A stretch of DNA of 51,822 nucleotides from Methylobacterium ajmalii (GCF_016613415.1 NZ_JACWCT010000071.1:1-51822), one strand, 5' to 3'. Positions 17,897-26,490 are shown, numbered from the stretch's first letter. Program-made: numbers and translations. Notes: generated from the sequence alone by a model not told the origin.

Positions 17897-18036
17897 TCCG
17901 GCGGCTTGTGGCCGGGGGGCGACAGGGGAGGCGCAATCGCATCCCCGTGTCGTCGCCTCGGCCGCGCCCTGGGTTGATCCGGGCGGGACGGGGCGTCAGG
18001 GTGCGGCCAAGGTTCTGCTCCACCCTAGGGTATCCG

Positions 18037-18252
18037 ATGCGTCGCTCGCTGAAGCTCGTCGTTCTCGCCGCCGCGGCCGCCCTCCCGGCCGCCTGCGCGC
18101 CGAACCCGATCATCGCCCGCGACCCCGTCCCGGCCCCGAGCCCCGACATCGCCTATCGCTGCTCCTCGACCCCGGCGCTCCTCAACGGCTACTGGGCCGA
18201 GTGCGAGCGGATCCGGCGCGAGCGCGAGGTCGTGGTCCGCACCAAGGGCTGA
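18037..18252 (+). CDS. Short predicted lipoprotein
   Basis: A 71-residue protein starts at an ATG preceded by TAGGG. The signal sequence ends in the lipobox LPAAC (C20), predicting a lipid anchor. The mature part is short, with two more cysteines (about 43 and 58) in RCSSTPALLNGYWAECERI that could form a disulfide, and ends with a charged RRERE helix. No family is recognised. It is the first of three small exported protein genes on this strand. Confidence 0.55.
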   Translation: MRRSLKLVVLAAAAALPAACAPNPIIARDPVPAPSPDIAYRCSSTPALLNGYWAECERIRREREVVVRTKG

Positions 18253-18360
18253 TACGCGGGGCGTACGCCGCCCTCGCACGACTCGACCGACCCGGACAGC
18301 TCGCCGCGCCCCGGAACCGGGCGCGGCCTGCCGCGCGTTGACCGGCATCCATCAACGAGG

Positions 18361-18726
18361 ATGCCCCGCGTGGTCCGTCGCTTCATCCTGCCGCTCGCCG
18401 CCCTGGCCTGCCTGTCGGGCCCCGCCTTCGCGCAAGCTCCGCTCGGGGTGCGGGTGCGCCCGCCCGTCGCCGAGCCCGACATCTACAACCGCGCCGCAGC
18501 GGCCGGCCCCGTCGTGCTGCAGATGTCTCCCGATGCCGTCATCGGGCCGCTGCCCGTGGGCGCGAGCGGGCTCGTGGCGATCCGCGCCGTGCCGGTCGCC
18601 GCCGTCACCAATGGCGGCGGCTTCGGGCCGACCGGATTCGGCTATTACGGCGACAGCGTGAGCGAAGGCCCGCTGAACCGCCCGCACCGCCCGGCCGACT
18701 ACGTCCTCGGCAATCGCCCGTACTGA
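18361..18726 (+). CDS. Small exported protein of unknown function
   Basis: The 121-residue product has a signal peptide ending AFAQAP (about 25). The mature domain is rich in Val, Gly and Pro, with VLQMSPDAVIGPLPVGASG and a tail rich in Gly and Tyr. I recognise no family. A GAGG immediately precedes the ATG, so the GTG three codons later (18370) may be the true start. A GGAAC-N18-CGTT sequence at 18313-18339 is a loose EcfG-like match upstream. Confidence 0.5.
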   Translation: MPRVVRRFILPLAALACLSGPAFAQAPLGVRVRPPVAEPDIYNRAAAAGPVVLQMSPDAVIGPLPVGASGLVAIRAVPVAAVTNGGGFGPTGFGYYGDSVSEGPLNRPHRPADYVLGNRPY

Positions 18727-18755
18727 TCCCGACTCCTGACAGGAAGGACACGTCC

Positions 18756-19202
18756 ATGCGTACACGCATCCTCGCGGCGGGCCTGCTCGCCGGCCTCGCC
18801 ACCCTGGCGACCGCCCTGCCGGCGGCGGCCCAGAGCGTCGGCTACGCCACCGGCCTTCCCGGCCGGGACCCCGCGGGCGACGACGAGATCGGCTGGGGCC
18901 CGGCCTACCGGCCCGAGACCAGCTTCTCACAGCCCGGCACGCCGCCGACCCCCGGCGACTTCGCCGGCGCCGCCTACCGGGCCCGGACCGGGCACGGTCC
19001 CTATGACGGGATCCAGGCGCCGATGCGGCCGGTGCGCGCCTACCAGTACCAGACGCCGGGCTACGGCTACGGCCCGGCGGGCTATGACGACGAGCCGGCT
19101 TACGCGCCGCGGATGCGGACGCACCGGGTCCGGCACGGCGTCGCCCCTCGGCATCACGCCAAGGCGAAGATGCATCGGGCGCAGCGGCAGGTGATGCGCT
19201 GA
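18756..19202 (+). CDS. Gly/Tyr/Pro-rich exported protein
   Basis: A 148-residue protein has a clear signal peptide (1-26, ending PAAAQS). The middle is rich in Gly, Tyr and Pro (YQYQTPGYGYGPAGYDDEP), and the C-terminus is very basic and His-rich (RTHRVRHGVAPRHHAKAKMH). Such composition suggests a disordered envelope or cell-surface protein that could bind polyanions or metals. AGGAAGG stands before the ATG. Function is unknown. Confidence 0.55.
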   Translation: MRTRILAAGLLAGLATLATALPAAAQSVGYATGLPGRDPAGDDEIGWGPAYRPETSFSQPGTPPTPGDFAGAAYRARTGHGPYDGIQAPMRPVRAYQYQTPGYGYGPAGYDDEPAYAPRMRTHRVRHGVAPRHHAKAKMHRAQRQVMR

Positions 19203-19302
19203 GGCACGGGGCCCGCCGTCCCGCCCCACAGGGTCGTCCCGGGGTCCGCTCTCGCGGCCCCGGGGTGACCGCGGGGGGAACGACGGGCGATAGAAGCGCC
19301 CC

Positions 19303-20319
19303 TCAGGCGAACCCTTCCAGAACGATCTTCCCCTTCGCACGCCCGCTCTCCAGGAGCGCGTGCGCCCGGCGCAGGTTCGCCGCGGTGATCGGACCGAAAT
19401 GCTCGGCGAGCGTGGTACGCAGGGCGCCCCGATCGACGAGCCGGGCGACCTCGTCGAGCAACGCTCCTTGCGCCGCGATGTCGACGGTGCCGAACATCGG
19501 CCGGGTGAACATGAACTCCCAGTGCAGCGACAGGCTCTTGCGCTTGAGGAGCGACACGTCGAGCGTCGCCGGGTCGTCGATCAGCGCGAGGCGACCCTGC
19601 GGCGCCATCAGCTCGGCGATGGCCGGAAGATGCGTGTCGGTGTGGGTGGTCGAGAAGACCAGCCCCGGGGCGCCGAGCCCGAGGTCGGCGACCTGTTGCG
19701 CCAGCGCGGCGCCGTGATCGACGACGTGGTGGGCGCCGAGCGCCCGGCACCAGTCCTTCGTCTCCGGCCGCGACGCGGTGGCGATCACCGTGAGGTCGGT
19801 GAGCCGGCGCGCCAGTTGCGTCGCGATCGAGCCGACGCCGCCGGCCCCGCCGACGATCAGGATCGCGTTCGCGGCGCCCGGCACGGGCTTTCGCACGTCG
19901 AGCCGGTCGAACAGCGTCTCCCAGGCGGTGATCGCGGTGAGCGGCAGGGCGGCGGCCTCGGCGAAGGAGAGCGAGGCGGGCTTCCCGCCGACGATGCGCT
20001 CGTCGACGAGGTGGAACTCGGCGTTGGTGCCGGGGCGCTCCAGGGCCCCGGCATAGAACACCGCATCGCCCGGGCGGAACCGCGTCGCCTCGGGGCCGGC
20101 CGCCACGACGACGCCGGCGGCGTCCCAGCCCAGGACCTTCCAGGCACCCGCCTCCGGGGCGGCGCGGCGGCGCACCTTGGTGTCGACGGGGTTCACCGAC
20201 ACCGCCCGGACCTCGACCAGGAGGTCGCGGCCGGTCGGCTCGGGGCGGGGCAGAGTGATGTCCTGGAGGGCGGCCTCGTCCTCGATCGGCAGGGAGGTCT
20301 GGTAACCGACGGCGCGCAT
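19303..20319 (-). CDS. Zinc-type alcohol dehydrogenase / quinone oxidoreductase family protein
   Basis: This medium-chain reductase (338 residues) starts MRAVGYQTSLPIEDEAALQD, has the GroES-like domain with SVNPVDTKVRRR, and a nucleotide-binding loop GGAGGVGS near residue 158. The absence of structural zinc cysteines points to a NADPH-dependent quinone-reductase-like enzyme. AAGGAG precedes the chosen ATG at 20319; a longer frame adds 22 residues over the promoter. It is divergent from an HxlR regulator, the classical arrangement of a quinone or electrophile-induced reductase and its repressor. Confidence 0.85.
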   Translation of the reverse strand: MRAVGYQTSLPIEDEAALQDITLPRPEPTGRDLLVEVRAVSVNPVDTKVRRRAAPEAGAWKVLGWDAAGVVVAAGPEATRFRPGDAVFYAGALERPGTNAEFHLVDERIVGGKPASLSFAEAAALPLTAITAWETLFDRLDVRKPVPGAANAILIVGGAGGVGSIATQLARRLTDLTVIATASRPETKDWCRALGAHHVVDHGAALAQQVADLGLGAPGLVFSTTHTDTHLPAIAELMAPQGRLALIDDPATLDVSLLKRKSLSLHWEFMFTRPMFGTVDIAAQGALLDEVARLVDRGALRTTLAEHFGPITAANLRRAHALLESGRAKGKIVLEGFA

Positions 20320-20380
20320 CAGCGGGCTCCTTGGATGACTGGAGCCGAGATGACCGCTACCCTCCGGCCACGCAAGAACG

Positions 20381-20400
20381 CACATGAAGCGCCCATAGTG
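20381..20400. promoter_or_regulatory. Imperfect inverted repeat, candidate HxlR operator
   Basis: CACATG and CATAGTG form an imperfect dyad in the 98-base divergent region, just before the regulator start. HxlR/DUF24 dimers usually bind such short dyads between the regulator and its target. The symmetry has one unpaired base, so this is only a candidate. Confidence 0.25.
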
Positions 20401-20417
20401 TCGAAAAGGATACCGTC

Positions 20418-20813
20418 ATGGCCCGCACCCGGCACCGCAGCCTGGATTGCAGCCCGGGCTGCGCCGTGGAAGCGACGCTGCAGCTGATCGACGGCAAGTG
20501 GAAGGGGGTGATCCTCTACCACCTGCTGGCGGAGGCGCCGGACGGCGGGTCCCTGCGCTTCAACGGCCTGCGCCGCCGGATGCCGAACGTGACCCAGCGC
20601 ATGCTGACGAACCAGCTCAGGGAGCTGGAGGCGGACGGGTTCGTCCACCGTACGGTCTACGCCGAGGTGCCGCCCCGGGTGGAGTACCGCCTGACCGAGC
20701 GCGGCCGCAGCCTCGAACCGGTGATCCGGGCGCTGAAGGCCTGGGGCGACGCCCATGCCGCGCCGCCCGCCGCGACCAGGCACGAAATCGGGGCCGAGAC
20801 AGAGGCCGCCTGA
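20418..20813 (+). CDS. HxlR (DUF24)-family transcriptional regulator
   Basis: HxlR regulators are winged-helix dimers that often sense quinones, aldehydes or disulfide stress through an N-terminal cysteine. The 131-residue protein has C11 and C15 (DCSPGCAVEATLQLIDGKWK), then LRFNGLRRRMPNVTQRMLTNQLRELEADGFV and the wing PPRVEYRLTERG. One of the two cysteines likely corresponds to the conserved sensing thiol. AAGGA precedes the ATG. The divergent oxidoreductase gene is the probable target. Confidence 0.88.
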   Translation: MARTRHRSLDCSPGCAVEATLQLIDGKWKGVILYHLLAEAPDGGSLRFNGLRRRMPNVTQRMLTNQLRELEADGFVHRTVYAEVPPRVEYRLTERGRSLEPVIRALKAWGDAHAAPPAATRHEIGAETEAA

Positions 20814-20817
20814 GGCG

Positions 20818-21024
20818 TCAGCGCGACAGGCTGCGGAAGACGCAGGTCCGACCGCGATCCTCGTAGCCCGCCGGGCACTGGGCGACGCAGGCGCCGGCGG
20901 CGGATTTGAGGGGAGGGCGGCACCCGGTCTCCTGCTGTGCCAGGAGCGCCGAGGGATTCCAGGCGGCGACCAGGATCGTCGCGGCGGCGGCGACGATGAC
21001 ACCGAGGGCGACGAGGCGCAGCAT
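20818..21024 (-). CDS. Small cysteine-containing exported or anchored protein
   Basis: This 68-residue protein has a hydrophobic N-terminal segment (about 3-21) followed by a short mature part with four cysteines (CRPPLKSAAGACVAQCPAGYEDRGRTC), which could form two disulfides. I do not recognise the family. It is convergent with the HxlR gene (four bases apart) and divergent from the histidine kinase. Confidence 0.45.
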   Translation of the reverse strand: MLRLVALGVIVAAAATILVAAWNPSALLAQQETGCRPPLKSAAGACVAQCPAGYEDRGRTCVFRSLSR

Positions 21025-21260
21025 CGGATTCGCGCTCCTGCTGTGGGCGACCCCCTGCGATATGGGGTCGCTCGACCGCCCCGGAAGGTCCCGCTCGTGA
21101 GTTCCTGCCCTCTGCGCCGTCCCCGCTCCGCTGCGATCGGCGCGCTTGACCCGTCCGCGCAGACATGAACCTTCTGGCCTGATCGGGTCCGGCTACGCTA
21201 CGGCGACCTGACGGAACCATCTCCCGCCTCTGTCGCTGGGAAAGGGCAGGATCTCGCACG

Positions 21261-22409
21261 ATGGCGGAACTCAGCCGTTCGGACCTCGACTACCGCCTGA
21301 AGCAGCAGAAGATCCTGTCGGAATTCGGCGTCGAGGCGCTGCGCGCCGACGATCTCGGGCAGCTGCTGCAACGCGCGACGGAACTGTGCGCGGAGGGCAT
21401 GTCGGCGCAGTTCTGCAAGGCGCTCGAGTACAAGCCCGGCGAGGACACGCTGCTCGTCATCGCGGGCGTCGGCTGGGGGCCGAACGTCGTCGGCCAGGCC
21501 CATGTCGGCGCCGACCTCGCCTCGCCGGCGGGCTACGCCCTCAAGACCGGGCAGCCGGTGATCTCCAACCACCTCGAGAACGAGCGCCGCTTCCGCACCC
21601 CGCAGCTGATGGCGGATCACGGCGTGCGCCGGGCGCTGAACGTGCTGATCCGCAACCGCCAGGGCGATTTCGGCGTGCTGGAGGTCGACGACACCCGCGA
21701 GGGCCAGTTCGACGAGGCCGACATCGCCTTCATGCAGGGCTTCGCCAACCTGCTCGGCGGCGCGATCGAGCGCCAGCGCTCGGAGGCCCGGCTCCAGGCC
21801 GCCCTCGACCGGCAGGAGCTGCTGACCCGCGAGATGAGCCACCGGGTCAAGAATAGCCTCGCCACCGTGGCGGGGCTTCTCTCGCTCCAGGCCCGCACCA
21901 CCGAGAACCAGCAGGCGCGCGACGCCCTCGCCGATGCCCGCTCGCGGGTCGAGGCGGTGGCCCAGGTCCACGACCAGCTCTGGCGCCAGCCCGACCTCGC
22001 GGCGGTGGAGCTTTCGGGCTTCCTCGAGAGCCTGTGCGAGAAGCTGCGCGAGAGCGCGCCCGGCCACGCCATCACCTGCCGGGCCCCCGCCATGCCGATC
22101 CCGGCCGACCTCGCGATCCCGCTCGGGCTGTTCGTCAACGAGCTCGTCACCAATGCGATCAAGTACGCCTACCCGGACGGCCACGGCCCGGTGCGGGTCG
22201 AGGCGGAGGCGCGGGACGAGGACCGGGTGCGCCTGAGCGTGTCGGACGACGGCGTCGGCCTGCCGGAGGGCTTCGACGCGGGCGCCGCCCGCCGCAGCCT
22301 CGGCATGCGGGTGATCCACGGCCTGTCGCGCCAGCTCGGCGGCGAGCTCACCGTCACGGGCACGGACGGGGCGTGCTTCGCCCTGACGCTGGATCTCGGC
22401 AAGGCGTAG
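21261..22409 (+). CDS. GAF-domain HisKA_2 sensor histidine kinase
   Basis: The 382-residue soluble kinase has an N-terminal GAF domain (about 25-170), the HisKA_2 phospho-acceptor motif EMSHRVKNSLATVAGLLSLQ with H194, and a HATPase_c domain with FVNELVTNAIKYA (N298) and DDGVGLP. HisKA_2/HWE kinases of this type in alphaproteobacteria often feed PhyR or other short regulators. No membrane segment is seen, so it senses a cytoplasmic signal. No response regulator is adjacent. Confidence 0.9.
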   Translation: MAELSRSDLDYRLKQQKILSEFGVEALRADDLGQLLQRATELCAEGMSAQFCKALEYKPGEDTLLVIAGVGWGPNVVGQAHVGADLASPAGYALKTGQPVISNHLENERRFRTPQLMADHGVRRALNVLIRNRQGDFGVLEVDDTREGQFDEADIAFMQGFANLLGGAIERQRSEARLQAALDRQELLTREMSHRVKNSLATVAGLLSLQARTTENQQARDALADARSRVEAVAQVHDQLWRQPDLAAVELSGFLESLCEKLRESAPGHAITCRAPAMPIPADLAIPLGLFVNELVTNAIKYAYPDGHGPVRVEAEARDEDRVRLSVSDDGVGLPEGFDAGAARRSLGMRVIHGLSRQLGGELTVTGTDGACFALTLDLGKA

Positions 22410-22497
22410 GGTGAGGCCCCGATCGGCCGTTCCTCTTTCGCTGTTGTCGACGAAATGCCGGACGGACTGCGATCCTGCACGCGGAGGCTCGGATAGA

Positions 22498-22812
22498 ATG
22501 AGCGTCGATCGATTGCGCATCGTGCTCAAGACAATCGAATTGCTGGCAGCGCTCGCCGTAGGCATGTTGATAGGCCGCAATTTTCTTGCGCCGTCTCATC
22601 AAGTTCGCCACTTACCTGAAATGAACGCGATCGCAAAAAGCGATAGTGATTGTTATAAGAAATTCATCGAAGGGCTTGCAAAAGAGAGCCAGTGGGGTGA
22701 AGGGCGGGATTCGGTTTCGATCGAGGTTACAAAGATCGAGCGCCGAGTCGAGAAAATCGATGAAGCGCTTCAACGAGCTGGTGTATCGCGTTCAGGCTTG
22801 CCCGGGTGCTGA
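22498..22812 (+). CDS. Small membrane-anchored protein in an AT-rich island
   Basis: A 104-residue protein starts at an ATG with GGAGG ten bases upstream. It has one membrane segment (about 14-32) and a hydrophilic, probably coiled-coil C-terminal part (SIEVTKIERRVEKIDEALQRAG). I recognise no family. Codon use is much more AT-rich than in the neighbours (ATA, AAA, TAT codons occur), and strongly AT-rich sequence follows, so recent acquisition is likely. Confidence 0.5.
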   Translation: MSVDRLRIVLKTIELLAALAVGMLIGRNFLAPSHQVRHLPEMNAIAKSDSDCYKKFIEGLAKESQWGEGRDSVSIEVTKIERRVEKIDEALQRAGVSRSGLPGC

Positions 22813-23137
22813 AAAATATTATAATAGCATCGCAATAAAAAACATTTTAATGTTTGTTTTTGCAAAATTTTCGATAGCGCACTCGCATCCATTTTGCCGG
22901 CAGGCGCTCTGACGTCATTTTGACTGGCTTTCGGCACGGCGCTCGCTCACGGATTTTTCCCACGTTCCCCGCAGCGAACCGCTTCCCACCAGCGCGGCTC
23001 TTGCACTACGTTCGGTCGGCAGCGCTGCCGCTCCGCGACGCCAATTCACGCGGCGCAGCGCCTCGGGGACCGGAAGACCGGCCCCGCCCCGAACCAGCCC
23101 GGCGCCAGATCCGGGCGGAATCGCAAGGGTGGAAACG
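22813..23137. other. AT-rich intergenic tract with hairpin
   Basis: The first part is strikingly AT-rich: in 22811-22870 only 11 of 60 bases are G or C. AACATT/AATGTT (22841-22846 with 22849-22854) forms a hairpin followed by TGTTTTT, a plausible terminator for the small membrane protein. From about 22915 the composition returns to normal. A 12-base palindrome GGCAGCGCTGCC is at 23018-23029. I see no gene. Confidence 0.6.
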
Positions 23138-24490
23138 ATGAGCGAGATGTCTCGCGGCGGCCCGAGCCGTCGCAGCCTCCTGGCGTCCGGCGCCGCCGCG
23201 GTCGGTCTCGGCGTGATGGGCGGGGGATCCCTGGGCATCCGGCCGGCCTTCGCGGCGGTGGACTGGAAGCGCCACGCCGGCACCTCCCTCGAGGTCAACC
23301 TGATCAAGGGGCCGCGCGGCGACCTGCTCCACCGCAGCGCCGCCGAGTTCACGGCGCTCACCGGGATCAAGGTCTCCTCCGAGGTGATCCCCGAGCAGCA
23401 GCAACGCCAGAAGATCGTCATCGAGCTGACCTCGGGCCGGCCGAGCTTCGACGTGGTGCATCTGAGCTACCACGTCCAGAAGCGCCAGTTCGACAAGGCC
23501 GGCTGGCTCGCCGACCTCACCGGGTTCATGAAGGACCCGGCCCTGACCGAGCCCTCCCTGAAGGAGGCCGATTTCAGCTCGGCCGGCCTTCTCTACGCCA
23601 AGACCCCGAACGGCGAGATGCGTTCGCTGCCGCTCTCGGTCGACTACTTCATCCTGTACTGGAACAAGGAACTCTTCCAGAAGAAGAACGTCGCGTTCCC
23701 GACGACCTTCGACGAGATGATGCGGGCGGCCGAGACGCTGACCGACCCGAAGGCCGGCACCTACGGCTTCGTCGGCCGGGGCCTGCGCAACGCCAACATG
23801 GCATTGTGGGGCGCGTTCTTCCTCGCCTATGGCGGCCGCTTCCTCGACGACAAGGGCAACCTGCTGATCGACGGCCCGGAGGCGGTCGAGGCGACCAGGC
23901 TCTACCAGCGGCTGCTGACCAAGACCGCGCCGCCCGGCGTCGTCGGCTTCAACTGGATGGAGTCGATGGCGGCCTTCACGCAGGGCCGCGCCGCGATGTG
24001 GCTCGACGGCGTCGGCTGGGCCCCGCCGCTGGAGGACCCCAATGCGTCGCGGGTCGTCGGCAAGGTCGGCTACGCGGTGGTGCCGAAGGGGCCGGCGGAC
24101 CACGCGGCGGCCACCTACGGCGACGGCATCGGGGTGGCGGCGGCCAGCTCGAAGAAGGAGGCGGGCTACCTCTACTGCCAGTGGGCGGTCTCGAAGCTGA
24201 TGGGCGCGCGCCTGCTCCAGGCCGGCGGCGGCGTGCCGTTCCGCGACTCGATCCTCGGAGACGCCGAGGTCCAGCAGGGCGTGAAGATGCCGCGCGAGTG
24301 GCTCGATTCGGCGATCGGCTCAGCCAAGATCAGCAAGCTCGGCCTGCCGGTCGTGGTGCCGGTGGCGGAGTTCCGCGACATCGTCGGCTCCGCCGTCACC
24401 GCCACCCTGTCGGGGGCCGACCCGGCAGCCGAGCTGAAGAAGGCGGCCGAGCAGTACCGCCCGATCCTCGAGCGCAGCGAGAAGGCCTGA
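23138..24490 (+). CDS. Tat-exported ABC sugar-type substrate-binding protein
   Basis: This 450-residue protein belongs to the family 1 (UgpB/MalE-type) solute-binding proteins. The N-terminus carries a twin-arginine signal (PSRRSLLASG, then a hydrophobic stretch to AFAAVD). The body includes VIPEQQQRQKIVIELTSGRPSFDVVHLSYHV and PLSVDYFILYWNKELFQKKN. Its stop overlaps the start of the first permease (TGATG). The ATG at 23138 is chosen over a GTG three codons upstream because AAGGGTGG precedes it. The substrate is unknown. Confidence 0.87.
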   Translation: MSEMSRGGPSRRSLLASGAAAVGLGVMGGGSLGIRPAFAAVDWKRHAGTSLEVNLIKGPRGDLLHRSAAEFTALTGIKVSSEVIPEQQQRQKIVIELTSGRPSFDVVHLSYHVQKRQFDKAGWLADLTGFMKDPALTEPSLKEADFSSAGLLYAKTPNGEMRSLPLSVDYFILYWNKELFQKKNVAFPTTFDEMMRAAETLTDPKAGTYGFVGRGLRNANMALWGAFFLAYGGRFLDDKGNLLIDGPEAVEATRLYQRLLTKTAPPGVVGFNWMESMAAFTQGRAAMWLDGVGWAPPLEDPNASRVVGKVGYAVVPKGPADHAAATYGDGIGVAAASSKKEAGYLYCQWAVSKLMGARLLQAGGGVPFRDSILGDAEVQQGVKMPREWLDSAIGSAKISKLGLPVVVPVAEFRDIVGSAVTATLSGADPAAELKKAAEQYRPILERSEKA

Positions 24491-25428
24491 TGGCCCGGGC
24501 CGGCCTCGCGCCACCGGTCGCCCCGACCGAGGAACTGGCGCCCGCCGAGGTGCCGGCCGCCCGCTGGCAGCCGCCGGGCTACTGGCCCTTCGTGGTGCCG
24601 GCCCTCGTCGTCGTCGTCGGGGTGATCGTGTTTCCCTGGGCCTTCACCCTGTGGATGAGCCTGCACGAATGGAAGGTCGGTGCGGCGCCGGCCTTCGTCG
24701 GCCTGTCGAACTACGCGCGGTTGCCCACCGATCCGCGCTTCCTCGACGCGGTGTGGCAGACGCTGGTCTACACCGCGCTCTCGGTGGTGCTGCCGCTGAT
24801 CCTCGGCACGCTGGCGGCCTGCGTGTTCCACGCCCGCTTCCCCCTGCGCGGCTTCCTGCGCGGGGTGTTCATCCTGCCGATGATGGCGACGCCGGTGGCC
24901 ATCGCGCTCGTCTGGACCATGATGTTCCACCCCCAGCTCGGGGTGCTGAACTACCTGCTCTCGCTGGTCGGCATCCCGCCACAGCTCTGGGTCTTTCACC
25001 CGGCGACCGTGATCCCGTCGCTGGTGCTGGTCGAGACCTGGCAATGGACGCCCCTCGTGATGCTGATCGTGCTCGGCGGCCTCGCGGCGCTTCCCACCGA
25101 GCCCTACGAGAGCGCGCAGATCGACGGCGCCTCGCTCTGGCAGGTATTTCGCCACATCACCCTGCCGCTGGTCGCACCCTTCCTGTTCGTCGCCGCGATG
25201 ATCCGGATGATCGATGCGGTGAAGAGCTTCGACATCATCTTCGCGATCACTCAAGGGGGACCCGGCACCGCGTCCGAGACGATCAACATCTACCTCTACA
25301 GCGTCGCCTTCGCCTACTACGACGTCGGCTACGGGTCGGCGATCGCCGTGGTGTTCTTCCTGCTCATCATCGCGCTCGCCGCCGCCCTGCTGGTGGTCCG
25401 CAAGCGCACGCAGGGAGCGGTGGCATGA
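24490..25428 (+). CDS. ABC transporter permease, MalF/UgpA type
   Basis: The 312-residue protein has six predicted membrane spans and the permease EAA loop around residues 210-228 (EPYESAQIDGASLWQVFRHI), where it contacts an ATPase. It overlaps the binding-protein stop at its start and the second permease at its end, so the three genes are one unit. An N-terminal extension of about 30 residues is hydrophilic. Confidence 0.9.
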   Translation: MARAGLAPPVAPTEELAPAEVPAARWQPPGYWPFVVPALVVVVGVIVFPWAFTLWMSLHEWKVGAAPAFVGLSNYARLPTDPRFLDAVWQTLVYTALSVVLPLILGTLAACVFHARFPLRGFLRGVFILPMMATPVAIALVWTMMFHPQLGVLNYLLSLVGIPPQLWVFHPATVIPSLVLVETWQWTPLVMLIVLGGLAALPTEPYESAQIDGASLWQVFRHITLPLVAPFLFVAAMIRMIDAVKSFDIIFAITQGGPGTASETINIYLYSVAFAYYDVGYGSAIAVVFFLLIIALAAALLVVRKRTQGAVA

Positions 25429-26249
25429 ATGTCCGCTGGCTTCTCCGGCAGGCCGCCCTGCTCTTCGCCGTCCTGGTCATCGTCTCGCCGGTGATCCTGT
25501 TCTTCGTCTGGATGCTGTCGCTCTCGGTCAAGTACGAGATCGACAACGCCGCCTATCCGCCGGTGCTGATTCCCGAGCGCTTCGCCTGGAAGAACTACAT
25601 CGACGTCCTCGAATCGAACCGGTTCTCGACCTACTTCCTCAACAGCCTGCTGGTGACGGGCACGGCGACGGGGCTCGCGCTCCTCGTCGGGGTGCCGGCC
25701 GGTTACGGCATCGCCCGGATGAAGGCGGCGAAGGCCGCGGTGGTGATCCTGGTCGCCCGCATCACCCCGGGCCTGTCGTACCTCATCCCGCTCTTCCTGC
25801 TGTTCCAGTGGCTCGGGCTGCTCGGGACGCTGTGGCCGCAGATCATCATCCACCTCGTCGTCACGGTGCCGATCGTGATCTGGATCATGATCGGCTACTT
25901 CGAGACCACGCCGATGGAGCTGGAGGAGGCGGCGGTCATCGACGGCGCCAGCCGCTGGCAGGTGTTTCGCTACGTGGCGCTGCCGATCGCCAGGCCCGGC
26001 ATCGCCGTCGCGATGATCCTGGCGGTGATCTTCTCCTGGAACAACTTCGTCTTCGGCATCGTGCTCGCCGGACGCGAGACCCGGACCCTGCCGGTGGCGG
26101 TCTACAACATGATCTCGTTCGACCAGCTGAGCTGGGGCCCGCTCGCAGCCGCCGCCCTCATCGTCACCCTGCCGGTGCTGGTGCTGACGGTGTTCGCCCA
26201 GCGCCAGATCGTCGCCGGGCTGACGGCGGGGGCGGTGAAGGGGGGGTGA
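25425..26249 (+). CDS. ABC transporter permease, MalG/UgpE type
   Basis: This 274-residue six-span permease starts at an ATG overlapping the previous stop (ATGA). Its EAA loop reads MELEEAAVIDGASRWQVFRYV (split here only by position, about 164-184). It pairs with the preceding permease to form the membrane channel. No ATP-binding subunit gene follows; a palindromic repeat element begins 22 bases after its stop. Confidence 0.9.
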   Translation: MNVRWLLRQAALLFAVLVIVSPVILFFVWMLSLSVKYEIDNAAYPPVLIPERFAWKNYIDVLESNRFSTYFLNSLLVTGTATGLALLVGVPAGYGIARMKAAKAAVVILVARITPGLSYLIPLFLLFQWLGLLGTLWPQIIIHLVVTVPIVIWIMIGYFETTPMELEEAAVIDGASRWQVFRYVALPIARPGIAVAMILAVIFSWNNFVFGIVLAGRETRTLPVAVYNMISFDQLSWGPLAAAALIVTLPVLVLTVFAQRQIVAGLTAGAVKGG

Positions 26250-26271
26250 GGCGACATCGTCGATGTCCCAT

Positions 26272-26426
26272 TCCCCCCACTCGCGACCTCATCCTGAGGC
26301 GTCAGTCCATCGAGATGGACTGACCTCGAAGGAGGCTTCCAGAAAACTGTGCGATCCCTGGAACCCTCCTTCGAGGTCAGCCGATCGAAGATCGGCTAAC
26401 ACCTCAGGATGAGGTCGTGGGTGGGA
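26272..26426 (+). repeat. Palindromic dispersed element, copy 1
   Basis: The element is about 155 bp. Its ends are inverted (TCCCCCCAC...CGACCTCATCCTGAGG against CCTCAGGATGAGGTCG...GTGGGA), and it contains two internal hairpins, GTCAGTCCATC/GATGGACTGAC and GCCGATC/GATCGGC, joined by a CTCGAAGGAGG/CCTCCTTCGAG stem. The whole sequence closely matches the reverse complement of the copy at 28244-28397. It has no coding capacity, so it is MITE- or REP-like. Confidence 0.88.
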
Positions 26427-26490
26427 CGCAGTGACGGTCGTCATGGCGCGCCTTGGTCCACCCATACCCGCCGCCGATCCAGCCCCCATG

